From assembly GCA_029834535.1 (NCBI GenBank), contig JAQMWT010000435.1, forward strand, positions 1 through 64,000: a stretch of DNA of 64,000 nt. The letters run 5' to 3'. Shown piece after piece: positions 1 through 11,085 of the stretch. Made by a program: the position numbers and the translations under genes. This DNA comes from Chrysophaeum taylorii (lineage: Eukaryota > Sar > Pelagophyceae > Pelagomonadales > Pelagomonadaceae). Each line of letters starts with the position of its first letter. Within the stretch, counting starts at the first letter, position 1. A model generated the notes under the pieces. It saw nothing but the letters and a program-made list of their open reading frames with translations, was not told the origin of the DNA and ran no database searches.

Positions 1-104
1 CGTGTCTGTCTGCCGACGTCGAGTCAGAGAAAAGCCAGTCGCCGTAGTGATATCGTAGCTTTGCGATCTGCAGCTCCCACGACTCAAGGTCGGAGACGTG
101 TTCC

Positions 105-1409
105 TCATAAACTCGAGGTGCTCTTTGGTGTCGGCACCCGATTGGCGCGCCTTTGGCAACAAAGCTCGAGGTGTTCGACGGCCTTGCCGAGACCCTCGCC
201 GCCGCGCCGAGCATGGATTCGTGCTAACCGAACGTGGGGCTCTAGGGCGGTCTCGTCCGCCGCAATAGCCGCGACGTAAGACCGCTCGGCCCCGCGATCA
301 TCGTTGCGGACGTCATAAAGCAAATTTCCGAGTTCACAATGCGCACGCGAGTTGCTTGGGTCGGCGTTGATGGCCTCGCTAAAGCACGACTCGGCGTCGT
401 CAAAATTAGACCGCGTCTCGAGCGCCTCGGCCAATTTCTGGAATCGAATCGAAAGCTCACGCGATCCGAGGCGTCGCTCGTCGCCCTCGTCGCCACCTAG
501 TCGCACATACAGGCGAGCCTCTCGAACTGCGCCCTCGAGCGAGCCCTTATGGTCCATAACCTTCATCAGGTACCAATGAGGTCGTGGATCCGTCGGTCCG
601 AGAGTCGACGCGCGCTTCAAAACTCGCTCCGCCTCCTCGCCCGGCGCCAGAAAACGTCCGAGCTGGTAGTGGGCCTCTTGATTTCCCTCAAACGCCACGA
701 CGGCCGCGCGGTACTCGCCCTCGGCGTCTTTACTTTTGTCCTCGCGCGCTTCCAACAGCAGCCCGAGTTGTACGTGCACGATTGATGCCCATTTCGCGTC
801 GGCATGCTGAAAAGTAGCGCGCAGTTCTTCCTCGGCTAAGCGCGAATTGCTCAGCGCCTCCCACAAAAATCGACCGTAAAAGAAGTGCGCTTCGACGCTG
901 CTTGGATCCGTTTTGAGCGCCAGCTTGTACTGCCTCTGCGCGGTCTTCTTATCGCGGCGGAGATGCCAGAGCATTCCAGCGTACCGTGCGTGGACCATCG
1001 CAAGTTTCGCCTTGTCGCTTTGTGAGAGTTCGCTGCTCTTCTGTAGCGCGGCTGATTTTGCAGCAGCCTTGTACTTGGCCAGCGCGGCCTCCATGTCTTC
1101 GCATTGGCTGCACGTCGCGCGATGGCACGTCTCGACGAACCGCTGCGCGCAAGCCCAATACACCTCTCTCGGCCCAATCGACCTGCCACAGATTGAACAT
1201 GCCCTTCGAGAGCTACCACCAGAGTAACTCGTTGTCGCCTCGAGACCATCGTGCAGATCACAAAATCGCATTGGTATCGACAAGTCGTCCGCCGATTGCG
1301 ATTTGGTGACGTCGCCGGTGCCACACCCGCACAGAACCATCGGTGGTTCCACGATTTTGCGAATCCGAGAGCTTTTACTCTGTTGAGTACGGGACGCCCA
1401 ATGTGGCAC
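105..1409 (-). CDS. TPR-repeat protein with cysteine-rich N-terminal region
   Basis: A single 434-codon frame. Residues from about 25 to 105 are rich in Cys and His, with CxC, CSIC, a CHRATC stretch and a CSQC motif spaced like a small zinc-binding fold. The remainder is a series of helix-turn-helix units of about 34 residues with the A..H/..G.L.....A...Y..A...dP pattern of tetratricopeptide repeats, for example around FSEAINADPSNSRAHCELG and YRAAVVAFEGNQEAHYQLG. TPR arrays hold protein partners; no enzyme motif is visible. The first Met is at 1409, but a second Met in MVLCGCG (about 70 bases further in) is an equally good start. Specific function unknown; the TPR call is solid, the zinc-binding call is inference. 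Confidence 0.75.
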   Translation of the reverse strand: MPHWASRTQQSKSSRIRKIVEPPMVLCGCGTGDVTKSQSADDLSIPMRFCDLHDGLEATTSYSGGSSRRACSICGRSIGPREVYWACAQRFVETCHRATCSQCEDMEAALAKYKAAAKSAALQKSSELSQSDKAKLAMVHARYAGMLWHLRRDKKTAQRQYKLALKTDPSSVEAHFFYGRFLWEALSNSRLAEEELRATFQHADAKWASIVHVQLGLLLEAREDKSKDAEGEYRAAVVAFEGNQEAHYQLGRFLAPGEEAERVLKRASTLGPTDPRPHWYLMKVMDHKGSLEGAVREARLYVRLGGDEGDERRLGSRELSIRFQKLAEALETRSNFDDAESCFSEAINADPSNSRAHCELGNLLYDVRNDDRGAERSYVAAIAADETALEPHVRLARIHARRGGEGLGKAVEHLELCCQRRANRVPTPKSTSSL

Positions 1410-2415
1410 TCCCTCGTCGTCTATGACTTGCGGCTACTGCTCGAAGAATCGGAACTCATACGCTCCCCTTTTTTTTTTGAGAGCGGCGAACGTTCGATAT
1501 TTTGAGAGATGTTGCATCATCAGAATGGATTCCAACGCCCTCATCAATTCGCACAATTCTAGGAATGCGAGGTGTATACATACTGATAACACACACGGGT
1601 GAAAAGCGAAAGTCCACTGCAAGTCAAAAGGCAGAAAGATCCAATCGGTTGCTTATCTTGCGATCCTAAAGGCTTCGAGCCTTGAGAAACCTACAAAATT
1701 GTTGTTTTCAACTTTCACACACATATTCCACGCGGTTCTGCCACGGAAAGTTGCCCGAAGAGCGGAGCGCTTTCCTTTGACCGCGAAAGACTCCAGCAGC
1801 ATGAGGTCGGAGAGCCGTTGGAAGAAGAAAACTAACTAACTAACTAACTTCAGACCTCTCCCGAGCATGGGAGCCAGGCCGGACCGACAGGTGCCAGTCC
1901 GGAATCACGGGCCTGTAGACGAGGAGCGCCGAAAGGTCGGTCGGCGGAGAGTGACCATCAAGCTTGTCGCCATGCGACGAGGAGACCGCGATGTGACTGA
2001 CAACCAACTCGTCGATAACCTTCCGTCTTCGCCCCCGGCCATACCCGTCCCACTGCGAACGTTCCGGCTGCCAACCGGCCCGCCCGGGAGGCGAATAGGT
2101 GCCAACCTACGCCGGGAAGAAGAAAAGCGAGCATATTTCCGTTGGAAAGTAGAGGGCAAAATCATGAACGGGCTGACGTTGTTCAGCAAGGTTTTTGCTC
2201 ACAGTGTTTAAGCGAATTAGCGTGATGTGGAGCTTCGGAGCTCGATTACCAAAGGGGCAAATCCAACACACTCAATCTCAGCAAATATGGCGGTGTGTAC
2301 TTAAGATGTAAATCTCACACACTCTGTTTTCACTCGCGGACTACTCTACACGCGTGAAGAAGGTTAATGCGCTGTCTGCGCCGGAATATTTATTTACCAC
2401 GCTTGTTCTTCGAAG
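1410..2415. repeat. Intergenic region with dispersed repeat (partner near 57.4 kb)
   Basis: No gene is recognised. A (CTAA)n run lies at about 1830-1848. The segment from about 1910 to 2095 resembles 57365-57535: shared blocks include AGCCGAAAGGT-like, TGTCGCCATGCGACG and GTGTGACTGACAACC sequences. A piece around 1840-1875 is found inverted at about 45293-45325 inside the Helitron at 43.4 kb. The block TTCGCCTCCCGGGCGGGCC is present inverted at about 2078-2097 and again at 57087. This is a low-copy dispersed repeat of unknown class. Confidence 0.5.
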
Positions 2416-2570
2416 TCCTTATTACTAATCGACAGATGTTTGTCTGTCTGTCTGTCTGTTTGTTTGTTTCTTTGTTTGTCTTTAAATGTCGACTGCTAAG
2501 AGGGGGGGTGTGTGTGGGGCGTGAAGGATGTGGGTGGGTTGTTTGTCTTTAAATGTCGACTGCTAAGACT
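2416..2570 (+). mobile_element. Helitron 5'-end fragment
   Basis: Begins TCCTTATTACTAATCGACAG, a variant of the family 5' end TCCTAACTACTAATCGACAG, followed by a (TGTC/TGTT)n run and the TTTAAATGTCGACTGCTAAGAGG module that is also found inside the complete element at 43426-45614. It is cut off by a degraded MITE copy at 2571. Confidence 0.65.
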
Positions 2571-2813
2571 CTTACGAGCCGTTAACTATGTCTCAGTTTG
2601 TACTAAGACATACTCAACGGATCGCTGAGCTATGTTCATTTGTACTCAAGCAGTATGTGCCGCCACGCCGCGAGATCGTCGCGATGGAACTAGTCCCCAT
2701 AGTGAAGTCGGCATCCTTTCGTCCCCTCACGCAAAAAAAGGAAAAAGCCCACGCGTTGTAGGACCCGGACCCGTCGTTGCGGCGCGGGCTAGTCTCGTTT
2801 TCTTATCCGACCC
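2571..2813 (+). mobile_element. MITE copy, left terminus degraded
   Basis: Nearly identical in its body to the intact 259-bp MITEs at 33601-33859 and 44189-44447, ending in TTTTCTTATCCGACCC. The left inverted terminus is missing: the sequence starts at the internal CTTACGAGCC. An extra GGACCC duplication is present near 2761-2772. Confidence 0.75.
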
Positions 2814-2855
2814 GCGGAGGTTTGGGCGGAGTGTTAGGGGATACAAGTGCAGGCC

Positions 2856-2930
2856 TGTGAGGAAGCTATGACACTTACCCCTGCACCACGTCCCCATTAT
2901 AGTTCTCACATCTCCATTTTAGTTCTCACA
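2856..2930 (+). repeat. 5' LTR (75 bp)
   Basis: Identical to the 3' LTR at 7218-7292, with TGTGAG...CTCACA termini. At 75 bp it is far shorter than typical copia LTRs. Confidence 0.88.
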
Positions 2931-4204
2931 TGGCACCAGGTGCTCGTTCACGATCGAGCCTCTGCTTGACTTCGTGGCGACACCTCCTCGGCTTCAGTTC
3001 ATTGCTACGTGTTCGGTTCGTTTCGTCTACCATGTCCTCGATCGAAATTAAAGATAGCAAGCTTTCGCAAAACCTTGATGCCTTCAGCGGTGAGCGACAT
3101 TTTTTTTTTCCACCAATGGACACGTCGTCGCGAACATGATCATCTCTACCGGCGATCACATTATCTCGACCAACGATCCTTGGACTAGCATCTCAGCATC
3201 TCGCTCTGCAGAAGCATCTCGCTGCTCTGAAGAAGAACTTCGCGTCAAGCAACAACGTTGATATCCATGAAAACCGCGACATGAACTTCACGCGAACAAC
3301 ATGACAACCGCGACATGAACTTCACGCGACTTTACAAGCGCATTACCGATGTCTACATGGGCCGTGGGGATCGCGTAGCGAACTTCCTCAACAAGTTCAT
3401 CATCGGAGTATACAAGTTGCTCGGCATTGTACCTATCAAAGGAGTTCAAGTTGCTCGGCATTGTACCTGATCCGACGTACCCTCGAGTGTGTCCTCGCAT
3501 TTGACTACGTGCATCGTGCTTCAAGCCTTACTGGCTTTGTTTTACCGTCTCGCGTTTCGTACCGATGAATGTGGTTCTACCCTTGAGAAGTTCAACAACA
3601 ACGATGAATGTGGTTCTACCCTTGAGTAGTTCAACAACAATCAATTTCGATGGCATGCACAACCACTTCCGCCGCGCTATCCGCCGCGTCGTCAACCACG
3701 ACTTCAGACTCTCCCAACTGACCTACCCTAGACGCCCCCCTTTCCCAACAACCTGGCTCTGCTCGATTCCGACGCACTACCCGATGTCCTTTTGGCGGCT
3801 GCAAGGATCACTTTAGGGGACTGCCGCAAGTTTCAGCTATTCCACGACAACGCCCTACCCACCATCGCCGTTCTTCTCAACAGCGCAACACTTCCAATGA
3901 CTCCAAAAACCCAACAACACCAACCAAACCCACCACCACTAACACTGCCTTTTCTGCTCCTATGCCTACTCCCACCTTGACTGATTCTAGTTCCACTCCG
4001 CCGCTTTTCTTAATACCACCATCTATTCCACCCCCTTCACCGCCTTAAACGGCCACACCCACCGTCTCACATACCCCTCCCGATACTCTGCCTCATGCCA
4101 ATCAAGTTAATTCCAAGTCGGCGTGTGTACCGCCGAATGTCTGATGCAAGCACATCAACAACTCCATCCCACGGAAGCCCCTCGTTTTTGTTTTTAGCTC
4201 CCAT

Positions 4205-4415
4205 TGCACAGGCGCCTCGTTCTGTATTTTCCGCTATTCGTTGCTCAGCCCCTCGTTCTGTATTTTCCCCTCGTCGTTGCTCCTCTCCTCGTTCTGTCTT
4301 TTCACCTCGTCGTTGCTCCCCTCCTCGTTCTGTATTTCGCCTATTCGTTGCTCCACTCCCCGTTGTGCATTTTCAGCTATTCGTTGATCCACTCCTCGTT
4401 GTGCTTGTCGGTTTT
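4205..4415 (+). repeat. Minisatellite (~33-36 bp unit) inside Copia element
   Basis: Repeats of CCTCGTTCTGTATTTTC plus CCTCGTCGTTGCTC or CTATTCGTTGCTC, at least five units with drift. In one frame this reads as an APRSVFSxxRC-like peptide repeat. Confidence 0.7.
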
Positions 4416-5547
4416 GGTAAAACCATTTTCGTGCTTCCTGTGTGGTTGGATCGCTCATCTTCGGGATCCTGGACAGACGCTTCTTGCTGTGTGATTTGTG
4501 GTTCTCCTTCACGCACTTTTTCGCCGTTTTTCTGACCTTTAAAATTCGGTTTTGCTATCGACGTGAATTCCGTGTTCAGCACCCGCGACGCTATCTGCAA
4601 GCTATCTGCAACGTTCTTACGTGCCACAACTGTTTTGCCACTGTCTCCAACTTCTACCGCAGCCTATTCGAGTATGACAAGCGAAGCTCGCCGCTTGCTC
4701 CTCCAACGTTGGCCCATATGGCAATTTCGTTCTTGCGACTGCGAAAACGGGCCACTTTCTTATCTGTCACAGCAGGCTGGCATACAGCAGCCTGGTCTAC
4801 CTGTGTTCGTTCCTTACACCGCTGGCGCGTCCGAAGTCTTCCATCTTCGCGTACAGGACGCGGTCGTGCCCATGGCAACTTGCTCGCGCCACAAAAACCA
4901 AACACCCACGTTCGCATCAAACCTGTTTACGCCTGTTTTGGATTCTGTCGACTCCGACCATCGTCATACCCTGGTCACCATGCAACATATCTGCCCAAAG
5001 GCCATGTTCTCATCAGACGTCTGGTACACCGCCATCATATGTACCAGCTTGTGTTTCCGCTATCTTTGCCCCGCTGCGATCCTCAGTGGCAACAATCGTC
5101 TAACGCACGTCATCCCAGGCACTTTTGTCGCTATCGTTCTTCAGACCTCGATTTTGCTGACAGTTTCACTTACCCGATTTCCTGCAATGTCAACCACCGA
5201 AGGAACTTCAACGTTGTTCTGACTTTCTCGAATCACGCTTCCAAGCTCTCGTCTACTGTTGCCCCATTGTCACCTGTTCTTCCGCTGTTGCCCCCTTGTT
5301 CGCTGTTGCCCCCTTGCCCTTGTTTGATGAGAATGCGCCGGTTTCACTGGGACTGATCACCCCATCACGTGAACCGACCATTCTACGAGCTCGAGAGAAA
5401 ACAACTGAAAGTGCAAAAGAGAGAAAACAACAGAAAGTGCAAAACAAAGTCGTGCCAAACGGGGCCGACCGCGCAAAGTCGACCAACGCGCGTTGCAACA
5501 ACCAACAAACTTTTTTTTTTACGGGCCATTCTGTTTCATCCTGTCAC

Positions 5548-5731
5548 AATGTTGATACGGGCCATTCTAATGTTGATACGGGCCATTCTGATGTTGATAC
5601 GGGCCATTCTGATGTTGATACGGGGCCATTCTGATGTTGATACGGGGCCATTCTGATGTTGATACGGGCCATTCTGATGTTGATACGGGCCATTCTGATG
5701 TCGATACGGGCCATTCTGTTTCCCCCTGTAA
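5548..5731 (+). repeat. 21-bp minisatellite inside Copia element
   Basis: About nine head-to-tail copies of GATGTTGATACGGGCCATTCT. Two copies carry an extra G (CGGGGCC), so the reading frame shifts within the array. In frame it encodes a GHSDVDT heptapeptide repeat. Confidence 0.85.
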
Positions 5732-5905
5732 CTCTTTGTATGTCTCTTCTGTTAGCTTTCGTTTGTTAGTTCATTGTGTCTTCCTTCCCCTTTGTTTAGC
5801 AAACACCCTTGTTGATCCCTATGCACACGTTTATTACTCTGCTTCTGAAGAAATCTCTCAGTATTACCTTGACGAAACTACTATTACTTCCATTTACGTG
5901 AAGCT

Positions 5906-7095
5906 TTAGCTCCGACCAATCCTGAGCGTCCTGGCTGGTTGCAAGCCATCGCTAACGAATACAGCTCTCTTGGTCAGCTTGGTTGCTGGGATGTTGTTTG
6001 CCTTCCTTCGACGTTTTCTGGTAACATTTGCACTCTCAAGTGGATCCTCCGCAAGAAGTATGACTCTGGCCGCTTCAAATCGTACAAGGCTCGCCTCGTT
6101 GTCCGCGGTTACACGCAGGTTCACGGCAATGCTTACCACGTCACGTGTGCCGTCCTGTAATGTCATCTCTGCTTTCATACAAGCCACTGTCTGGCGTTGC
6201 TGTTCATGACTGGGATTTGCATAAGTTGGATGTCAACTCCGCTTTTATCCAAGCTCTCATTGACGAAGACATCTATGTCTGGCCACCCGAAGGCTATGCT
6301 CCTCGCCAACCCACCGATGGTTCCAAAATCGTTTACAAGCTCCGTCGCTCTTGGTATGGTTGCAAACAAGCTTGTCGCAATTGGTGGCTTTATTTGGCAC
6401 GCTTTCTCGTCAATGACTGTGGCTTCGTCCGCGGATCTGGTGACACTTGCCATTACAAGCTCGTGCTCAATTCTACCGTCCTTCTACGTCTCGTTCTGGT
6501 CGTTGATGATCTTCTTGTGGCGCACCCTCGTCATTGCATTGGCCATTACCAAGCCTTTTTCCTCCGTTTCCGCGCTTTCACTGACGTCAATGATCTTGAT
6601 CTCACCTCTTACGTTGGTCTTTGCATCACGCGTGCTCGCCCTCGGAGAACCCTCACTCTTGACCAATCCCATGCTATCCGTGAAATCCTTACCGAACATC
6701 GCTTCATCAACAGTAAACCCGAACTCACTCCCGCTCCCAAAGGTCTTCATCTTTCTGCGGCTGATTGTCCGGCTCCTGGTTCTCCAGATCACATCTTCAT
6801 GGCACGCATCCCTTTTCGCCGTATTGTTGGCTGTGTCCTCTCCATCTCCATCATGACTCGTCCTGATATCACTTGGTCCGTCAATCAGTGTGCGCGTTTT
6901 TCACACAATCCTGGTAAACCCCACTGGCACGCTTGGCACGCTTTATCTCCCACTCTACGTTGTCTCAATGGTTCTCAGGATCTTGCCCTTATTCTTGGTC
7001 GCGATTCTACCCTTCCTCCGGCTTCGTGCTCGTTACCTCACCTCGTGACTTCGCCCGACATCTCCTGTCTCTTTCTGCCACAATGCCTTTCTTGA
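5906..7095 (+). pseudogene. Copia reverse transcriptase (frameshifted)
   Basis: Two frames together give a Ty1/copia reverse transcriptase. The first (about 5906-6160) has a W.QAI.NEY..L....W..V pattern, then LKWILRKKYDSGRFKSYKAR and RLVVRGYTQVHG. The second (6145-7095) has the D.HKLDVNSAFIQ motif, RRSWYGCKQACRNWW and the catalytic block LVLVVDDLLVA, in which YVDD has become VVDD, then the MTRPDI.WSVNQ motif. A frameshift near 6155 joins them. The RNase H region after about 7000 is truncated, so the element cannot make its own polymerase. Confidence 0.85.
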
Positions 7096-7217
7096 CGTCT
7101 TCCTTCAAGCTTCTCCTCTGTGAGCATCTCACTTACCCCTTTTTTCCTTTTCTTTTCCAGCACCTGTGTGAGGACCTCACTTACCCCTTTTTCCTTTTCT
7201 TTCTTTTCCAGCACCTG
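7093..7217 (+). repeat. Tandem ~55-bp duplication before the 3' LTR
   Basis: The stretch CTCACTTACCCCTTTTT...CTTTTCCAGCACCTGTGTGAGG occurs twice in a row, each copy with a long pyrimidine run and CAG. It sits where a polypurine tract would be expected. Confidence 0.7.
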
Positions 7218-7292
7218 TGTGAGGAAGCTATGACACTTACCCCTGCACCACGTCCCCATTATAGTTCTCACATCTCCATTTTAGTTCTCACA
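7218..7292 (+). repeat. 3' LTR (75 bp)
   Basis: Identical to the 5' LTR; followed by AGGCC, the second copy of the target duplication. Confidence 0.88.
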
Positions 7293-8224
7293 AGGCCAGT
7301 AAGTTCGCCAGTAAGTTCACCTGGTCCCAATCTCTAACCCCAGTAAGTTCACCTGGTCCCAGTAAGTTCACCTAGTCCCAATCTCTAACCCCAGTAAGTT
7401 CGGCGTAAGCCCACTCGTGCTCACATCCACTCACCCCACTCTCCTTCGAGCTCGTCGCTCTCACCTCCGCCAATCTAAGCTGCTTTGATCCGTACAAAAG
7501 TTCACCTACCGTGCGCGTGAAGACGCCGGGAGGGGCTTATCGGTATTGCGCAGCACGTGTGGGGTAGGGTGGAGTCGTCGACCCAGATGAGTATATCTCC
7601 TCGGGGTTGCCGATCGACAGAGAGCCACGTAGAGCTGGACGTGGCAGAAGACGGGCTTGGGCAAGAGGACGCCGACCTCGCGGGGCGTCTGGCCCTGGCT
7701 CTTGGTGATCGTTTGGCGTCGGCGGGCCTTACGGGATACAGGTTGGAGGAGCCTCGGTGACAACGACACGATCGATCATGTATCTGGTACCGTTGCAGTG
7801 GCCGTGCGACGGGTCGAGGTTGCGAAGACATTAAGCTCGCGATCAAAGTCAGCATGCCGTTGGTTGTCAGGGAGTTGAAAACTCGACTGTAAAGAGCGAG
7901 GCGTCGTCTTCCGACCCAACCTAGTCGGCCGAAAAGAACTCCGACGCCTCGTCTCCGGGAAAAAAGGCCGCGGTCATGCGCGCGTTGTCAGCATCGACAA
8001 CATCGTTTCGACGGGGCGTGAGAATGGCGCGCTGAAAGAGCCGCCGCGGGTCGTGGAAATAGTCTGCGAGGTCGCCGTAGACGGCTTGGAGGATCACTGT
8101 CTGGCTCTCGCGCCTACCTGATCCTTACTCTCGCGCCTACCTGATCCTTACCCTAAATCGAGGGACAAACAAACAAACAAACAAACAAACAGACAGACAA
8201 ACATCTGTCGATTAGTAGTTAGGA

Positions 8225-9016
8225 CAAGTGCAGGCCAGTAAGTTCACCTAGTCCCAATCTCTAACCCCAGTAAGTTCACCTGGTCCCAGTAAGTTCACCT
8301 GGTCAGTTAGGTCACTTAGTCCCAATCTCTAACCCTGCGTAAACCCACTCGTGCTCACACCCACTCACCCCACTCTCCTTCTAGAAGAGGATATCCTCGG
8401 GGTTGCCGATCGACAGAGAGCCACGTAGAGCTGGACGTGGCAGAAGACGGGCTTGGGCAAGAGGACGCCGACCTCGCGGGGCGTCTGGCCCTGGCTCTTG
8501 TTGATCGTTTGGCGTCGGCGGGCCTTAAGGGATACAGGTTGGAGGAGCCTCGGTGACAACGACACGATCGATCATGTATCTGGTACCGTTGCAGTGGCCG
8601 TGCGACGGGTCGAGGTTGCGAAGACTTTAAGCTCGCGATCAAAGTCAGCATGCCGTTGGTTGTCAGGGAGTTGAAAACTCGACTGTAAAGAGCGAGGCGT
8701 CGTCTTCCGACCCAGCCTAGTCAGCCGAAAAGAACTCCGACGCCTCGTCTCCGGGAAAAAAGGCCGCGGTCATGCGCGCGTTGTCAGCATCGACAACATC
8801 GTTTCGACGGGGCGTGAGAATGGCGCGCTGAAAGAGCCGCCGCGGGTCGTGGAAATAGTCTGCGAGGTCGCCGTAGACGGCTTGGAGGATCACTGTCTGG
8901 CTCTCGCGCCTACCTGATCCTTACTCTCGCGCCTACCTGATCCTTACCCTAAATCGAGGGACAAGACAACAGACAGAACAGACAACAGACAAACATCTGT
9001 CGATTAGTAGTTAGGA
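8225..9016 (-). mobile_element. Helitron array unit 2
   Basis: Shortest full unit of this array (792 bp). It has family 3' and 5' ends and abuts both neighbours with no bases between. The distal part of the helicase block, nearest the 3' end, is deleted: the array jumps from the flank straight to the GATATCCTCGGGG sequence near 8389. Confidence 0.85.
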
Positions 9017-10049
9017 CAAGTGCAGGCCAGTAAGTTCACCTAGTCCCAATCTCTAACCCCAGTAAGTTCACCTGGTCCCAGTAAGTTTCATATAAGTTCA
9101 CCTGGTCAGTAAGTTCACCTAGCTCACACCAACTCCTTTGAGCTCGTCGCTCTCGCCTCCGCCAATCTAAGCTGCTTTGATCCGCACGCGCCGCCAACCT
9201 TTGAGTTTACTCTAAAACCCTTTACTCTAAAAACCCCAGTATGTTCACCTGGTCCCAGTAAGTTCACCTGGTCACTCAGTTCACCTAGTCCCAATCTCAA
9301 ACCCCAGTAAGTTCACCTGGTCCCAGTAAGTTCACCTACAGTGCGCGTGTAGACGCCGGGAGGGGGCTTATCGGTATTGCGCAGCACGTGTGGGGTAGGG
9401 TGGAGTCGTCGACTCAGAAGAGGATATCCTCGGGGTTGCCGATCGACAGAGAGCCACGTAGAGCTGGACGTGGCAGAAGACGGGCTTGGGCAAGAGGACG
9501 CCGACCTCGCGGGGCGTCTGGCCCTGGCTCTTGTTGATCGTTTGGCGTCGGCGGGCCTTAAGGGATACAGGTTGGAGGAGCCTCGGTGACAACGACACGA
9601 TCGATCATGTATCTGGTACCGTTGCAGTGGCCGTGCGACGGGTCGAGGTTGCGAAGACTTTAAGCTCGCGATCAAAGTCAGCATGCCGTTGGTTGTCAGG
9701 GAGTTGAAAACTCGACTGTAAAGAGCGAGGCGTCGTCTTCCGACCCAGCCTAGTCAGCCGAAAAGAACTCCGACGCCTCATCTCCGGGAAAAAGGCCGCG
9801 GTCATGCGCGCGTTGTCAGCATCGACAACATCGTTTCGACGGGGCGTGAGAATGGCGCGCTGAAAGAGCCGCCGCGGGTCGTGGAAATAGTCTGCGAGGT
9901 CGCCGTAGACGGCTTGGAGGATCACTGTCTGGCTCTCGCGCCTACCTGATCCTTACTCTCGCGCCTACCTGATCCTTACCCTAAATCGAGGGACAAACAA
10001 ACAGACAGACAAAACAGACAGACAAACATCTGTCGATTAGTAGTTAGGA
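9017..10049 (-). mobile_element. Helitron array unit 3
   Basis: 1033 bp with family ends at both sides. Contains subterminal repeats, a helicase-derived block (about 9350-9925), the duplicated TCTCGCGCCTACCTGATCCTTA motif, then a (GACA/AACA)n tract and the 5' end. Confidence 0.87.
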
Positions 10050-11085
10050 CAAGTGCAGGCCAGTAAGTTAACCTACTCCAAATCTCTAACCCTAGTAAAT
10101 TCACCTGGTCCCAGTAAGTTCACCTAGTCCCAATCTCTAACCCCAGTAAGTTCGGCGTAAACCCACTCGTGCTCACACCACTCCTTCGAGCTCGTCGCTC
10201 TCACCCCCGCCAATCTAAGCTGCTTTGATCCGCACACGCCGCTAACCTTTGAGTTTACTCTAAAACCCCCAGTAAGTTCACCTGGTCCCAGTAAGTTCAC
10301 CTGGTCACTAAGTTCACCTAGTCCCAATCTCTAACCCCAGTAAGTTCACCTGGTCCCAGTAAGTTCACCTACAGTGCGCGTGTAGACGCCGGGACGGGGC
10401 TTATCGGTATTGCGCAGCACGTGTGGGGTAGGGTGGAGTCGTCGACTCAGAAGAGGATATCCTCGGGGTTGCCGATCGACAGAGAGCCACGTAGAGCTGG
10501 ACGTGGCAGAAGACGGGCTTGGGCAAGAGGACGCCGACCTCGCGGGGCGTCTGGCCCTGGCTCTTGTTGATCGTTTGGCGTCGGCGGGCCTTAAGGGATA
10601 CAGGTTGGAGGAGCCTCGGTGACAACGACACGATCGATCATGTATCTGGTACCGTTGCAGTGGCCGTGCGACGGGTCGAGGTTGCGAAGACTTTAAGCTC
10701 GCGATCAAAGTCAGCATGCCGTTGGTTGTCAGGGAGTTGAAAACTCGACTGTAAAGAGCGAGGCGTCGTCTTCCGACCCAACCTAGTCGGCCGAAAAGAA
10801 CTCCGACGCCTCGTCTCCGGGAAAAAGGCCGCGGTCATGCGCGCGTTGTCAGCATCGACAACATCGTTTCGACGGGGCGTGAGAATGGCGCGCTGAAAGA
10901 GCCGCCGCGGGTCGTGGAAATAGTCTGCGAGGTCGCCGTAGACGGCTTGGAGGATCACTGTCTGGCTCTCGCGCCTACCTGATCCTTACTCTCGCGCCTA
11001 CCTGATCCTTACCCTAAATCGAGGGACAAACAGACAGACAAACAAACAAACAGACAGACAAACATCTGTCGATTAGTAGTTAGGA
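10050..11085 (-). mobile_element. Helitron array unit 4
   Basis: 1036 bp, same organisation as unit 3 and directly abutting units 3 and 5. Helicase-derived block at about 10385-10960. Confidence 0.87.

Larger units (their letters stand above)
2931..5900 (+). pseudogene. Decayed gag/protease/integrase region of the Copia element
   Basis: No long continuous frame remains. Short open stretches from 2930 and around 4440-5360 are broken by stops and shifts. Local tandem duplications are frequent: a 36-base unit at 3563-3640 (GATGAATGTGGTTCTACCC), AAGTTGCTCGGCATTGTACC twice at 3411-3475, and ACATGAACTTCACGCGA twice at about 3280-3335. No clear gag zinc knuckle or DDE integrase motif could be read, so the region is assigned by its position only. 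Confidence 0.45.
2856..7292 (+). mobile_element. Ty1/copia-type LTR retrotransposon with 75-bp LTRs
   Basis: Two direct repeats, 2856-2930 and 7218-7292, match at all 75 positions. They start TGTGAG and end CTCACA, as LTRs do. They are flanked by a 5-bp target duplication AGGCC (2851-2855 and 7293-7297). The empty target, GTGCAGGCCAGTAAG, is seen in neighbouring Helitron units such as 8229. A primer-binding-site-like TGGCACCAGG starts at 2931, immediately after the 5' LTR. The interior carries reverse-transcriptase-like coding with frameshifts. No plus-strand polypurine tract is seen before the 3' LTR; the sequence there is pyrimidine-rich. Confidence 0.9.
2844..8224 (-). mobile_element. Helitron array unit 1 (interrupted by Copia element)
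   Basis: The 3' end (minus-strand ...GCCTGCACTTG) is at 2844, with A at 2843. The unit is interrupted at 2856 by the LTR element and resumes at 7298. It contains subterminal GTAAGTTCACCTGGTCCC-type repeats (7298-7500) and the helicase-derived block (about 7510-8100). Its 5' end (minus-strand TCCTAACTACTAATCG) is at 8224 and directly abuts the next unit. Confidence 0.8.

Noticed and set aside
5548-5731. CRISPR-like regular repeats
   Set aside because: Units are contiguous with no unique spacers, and the context is a eukaryotic retroelement.
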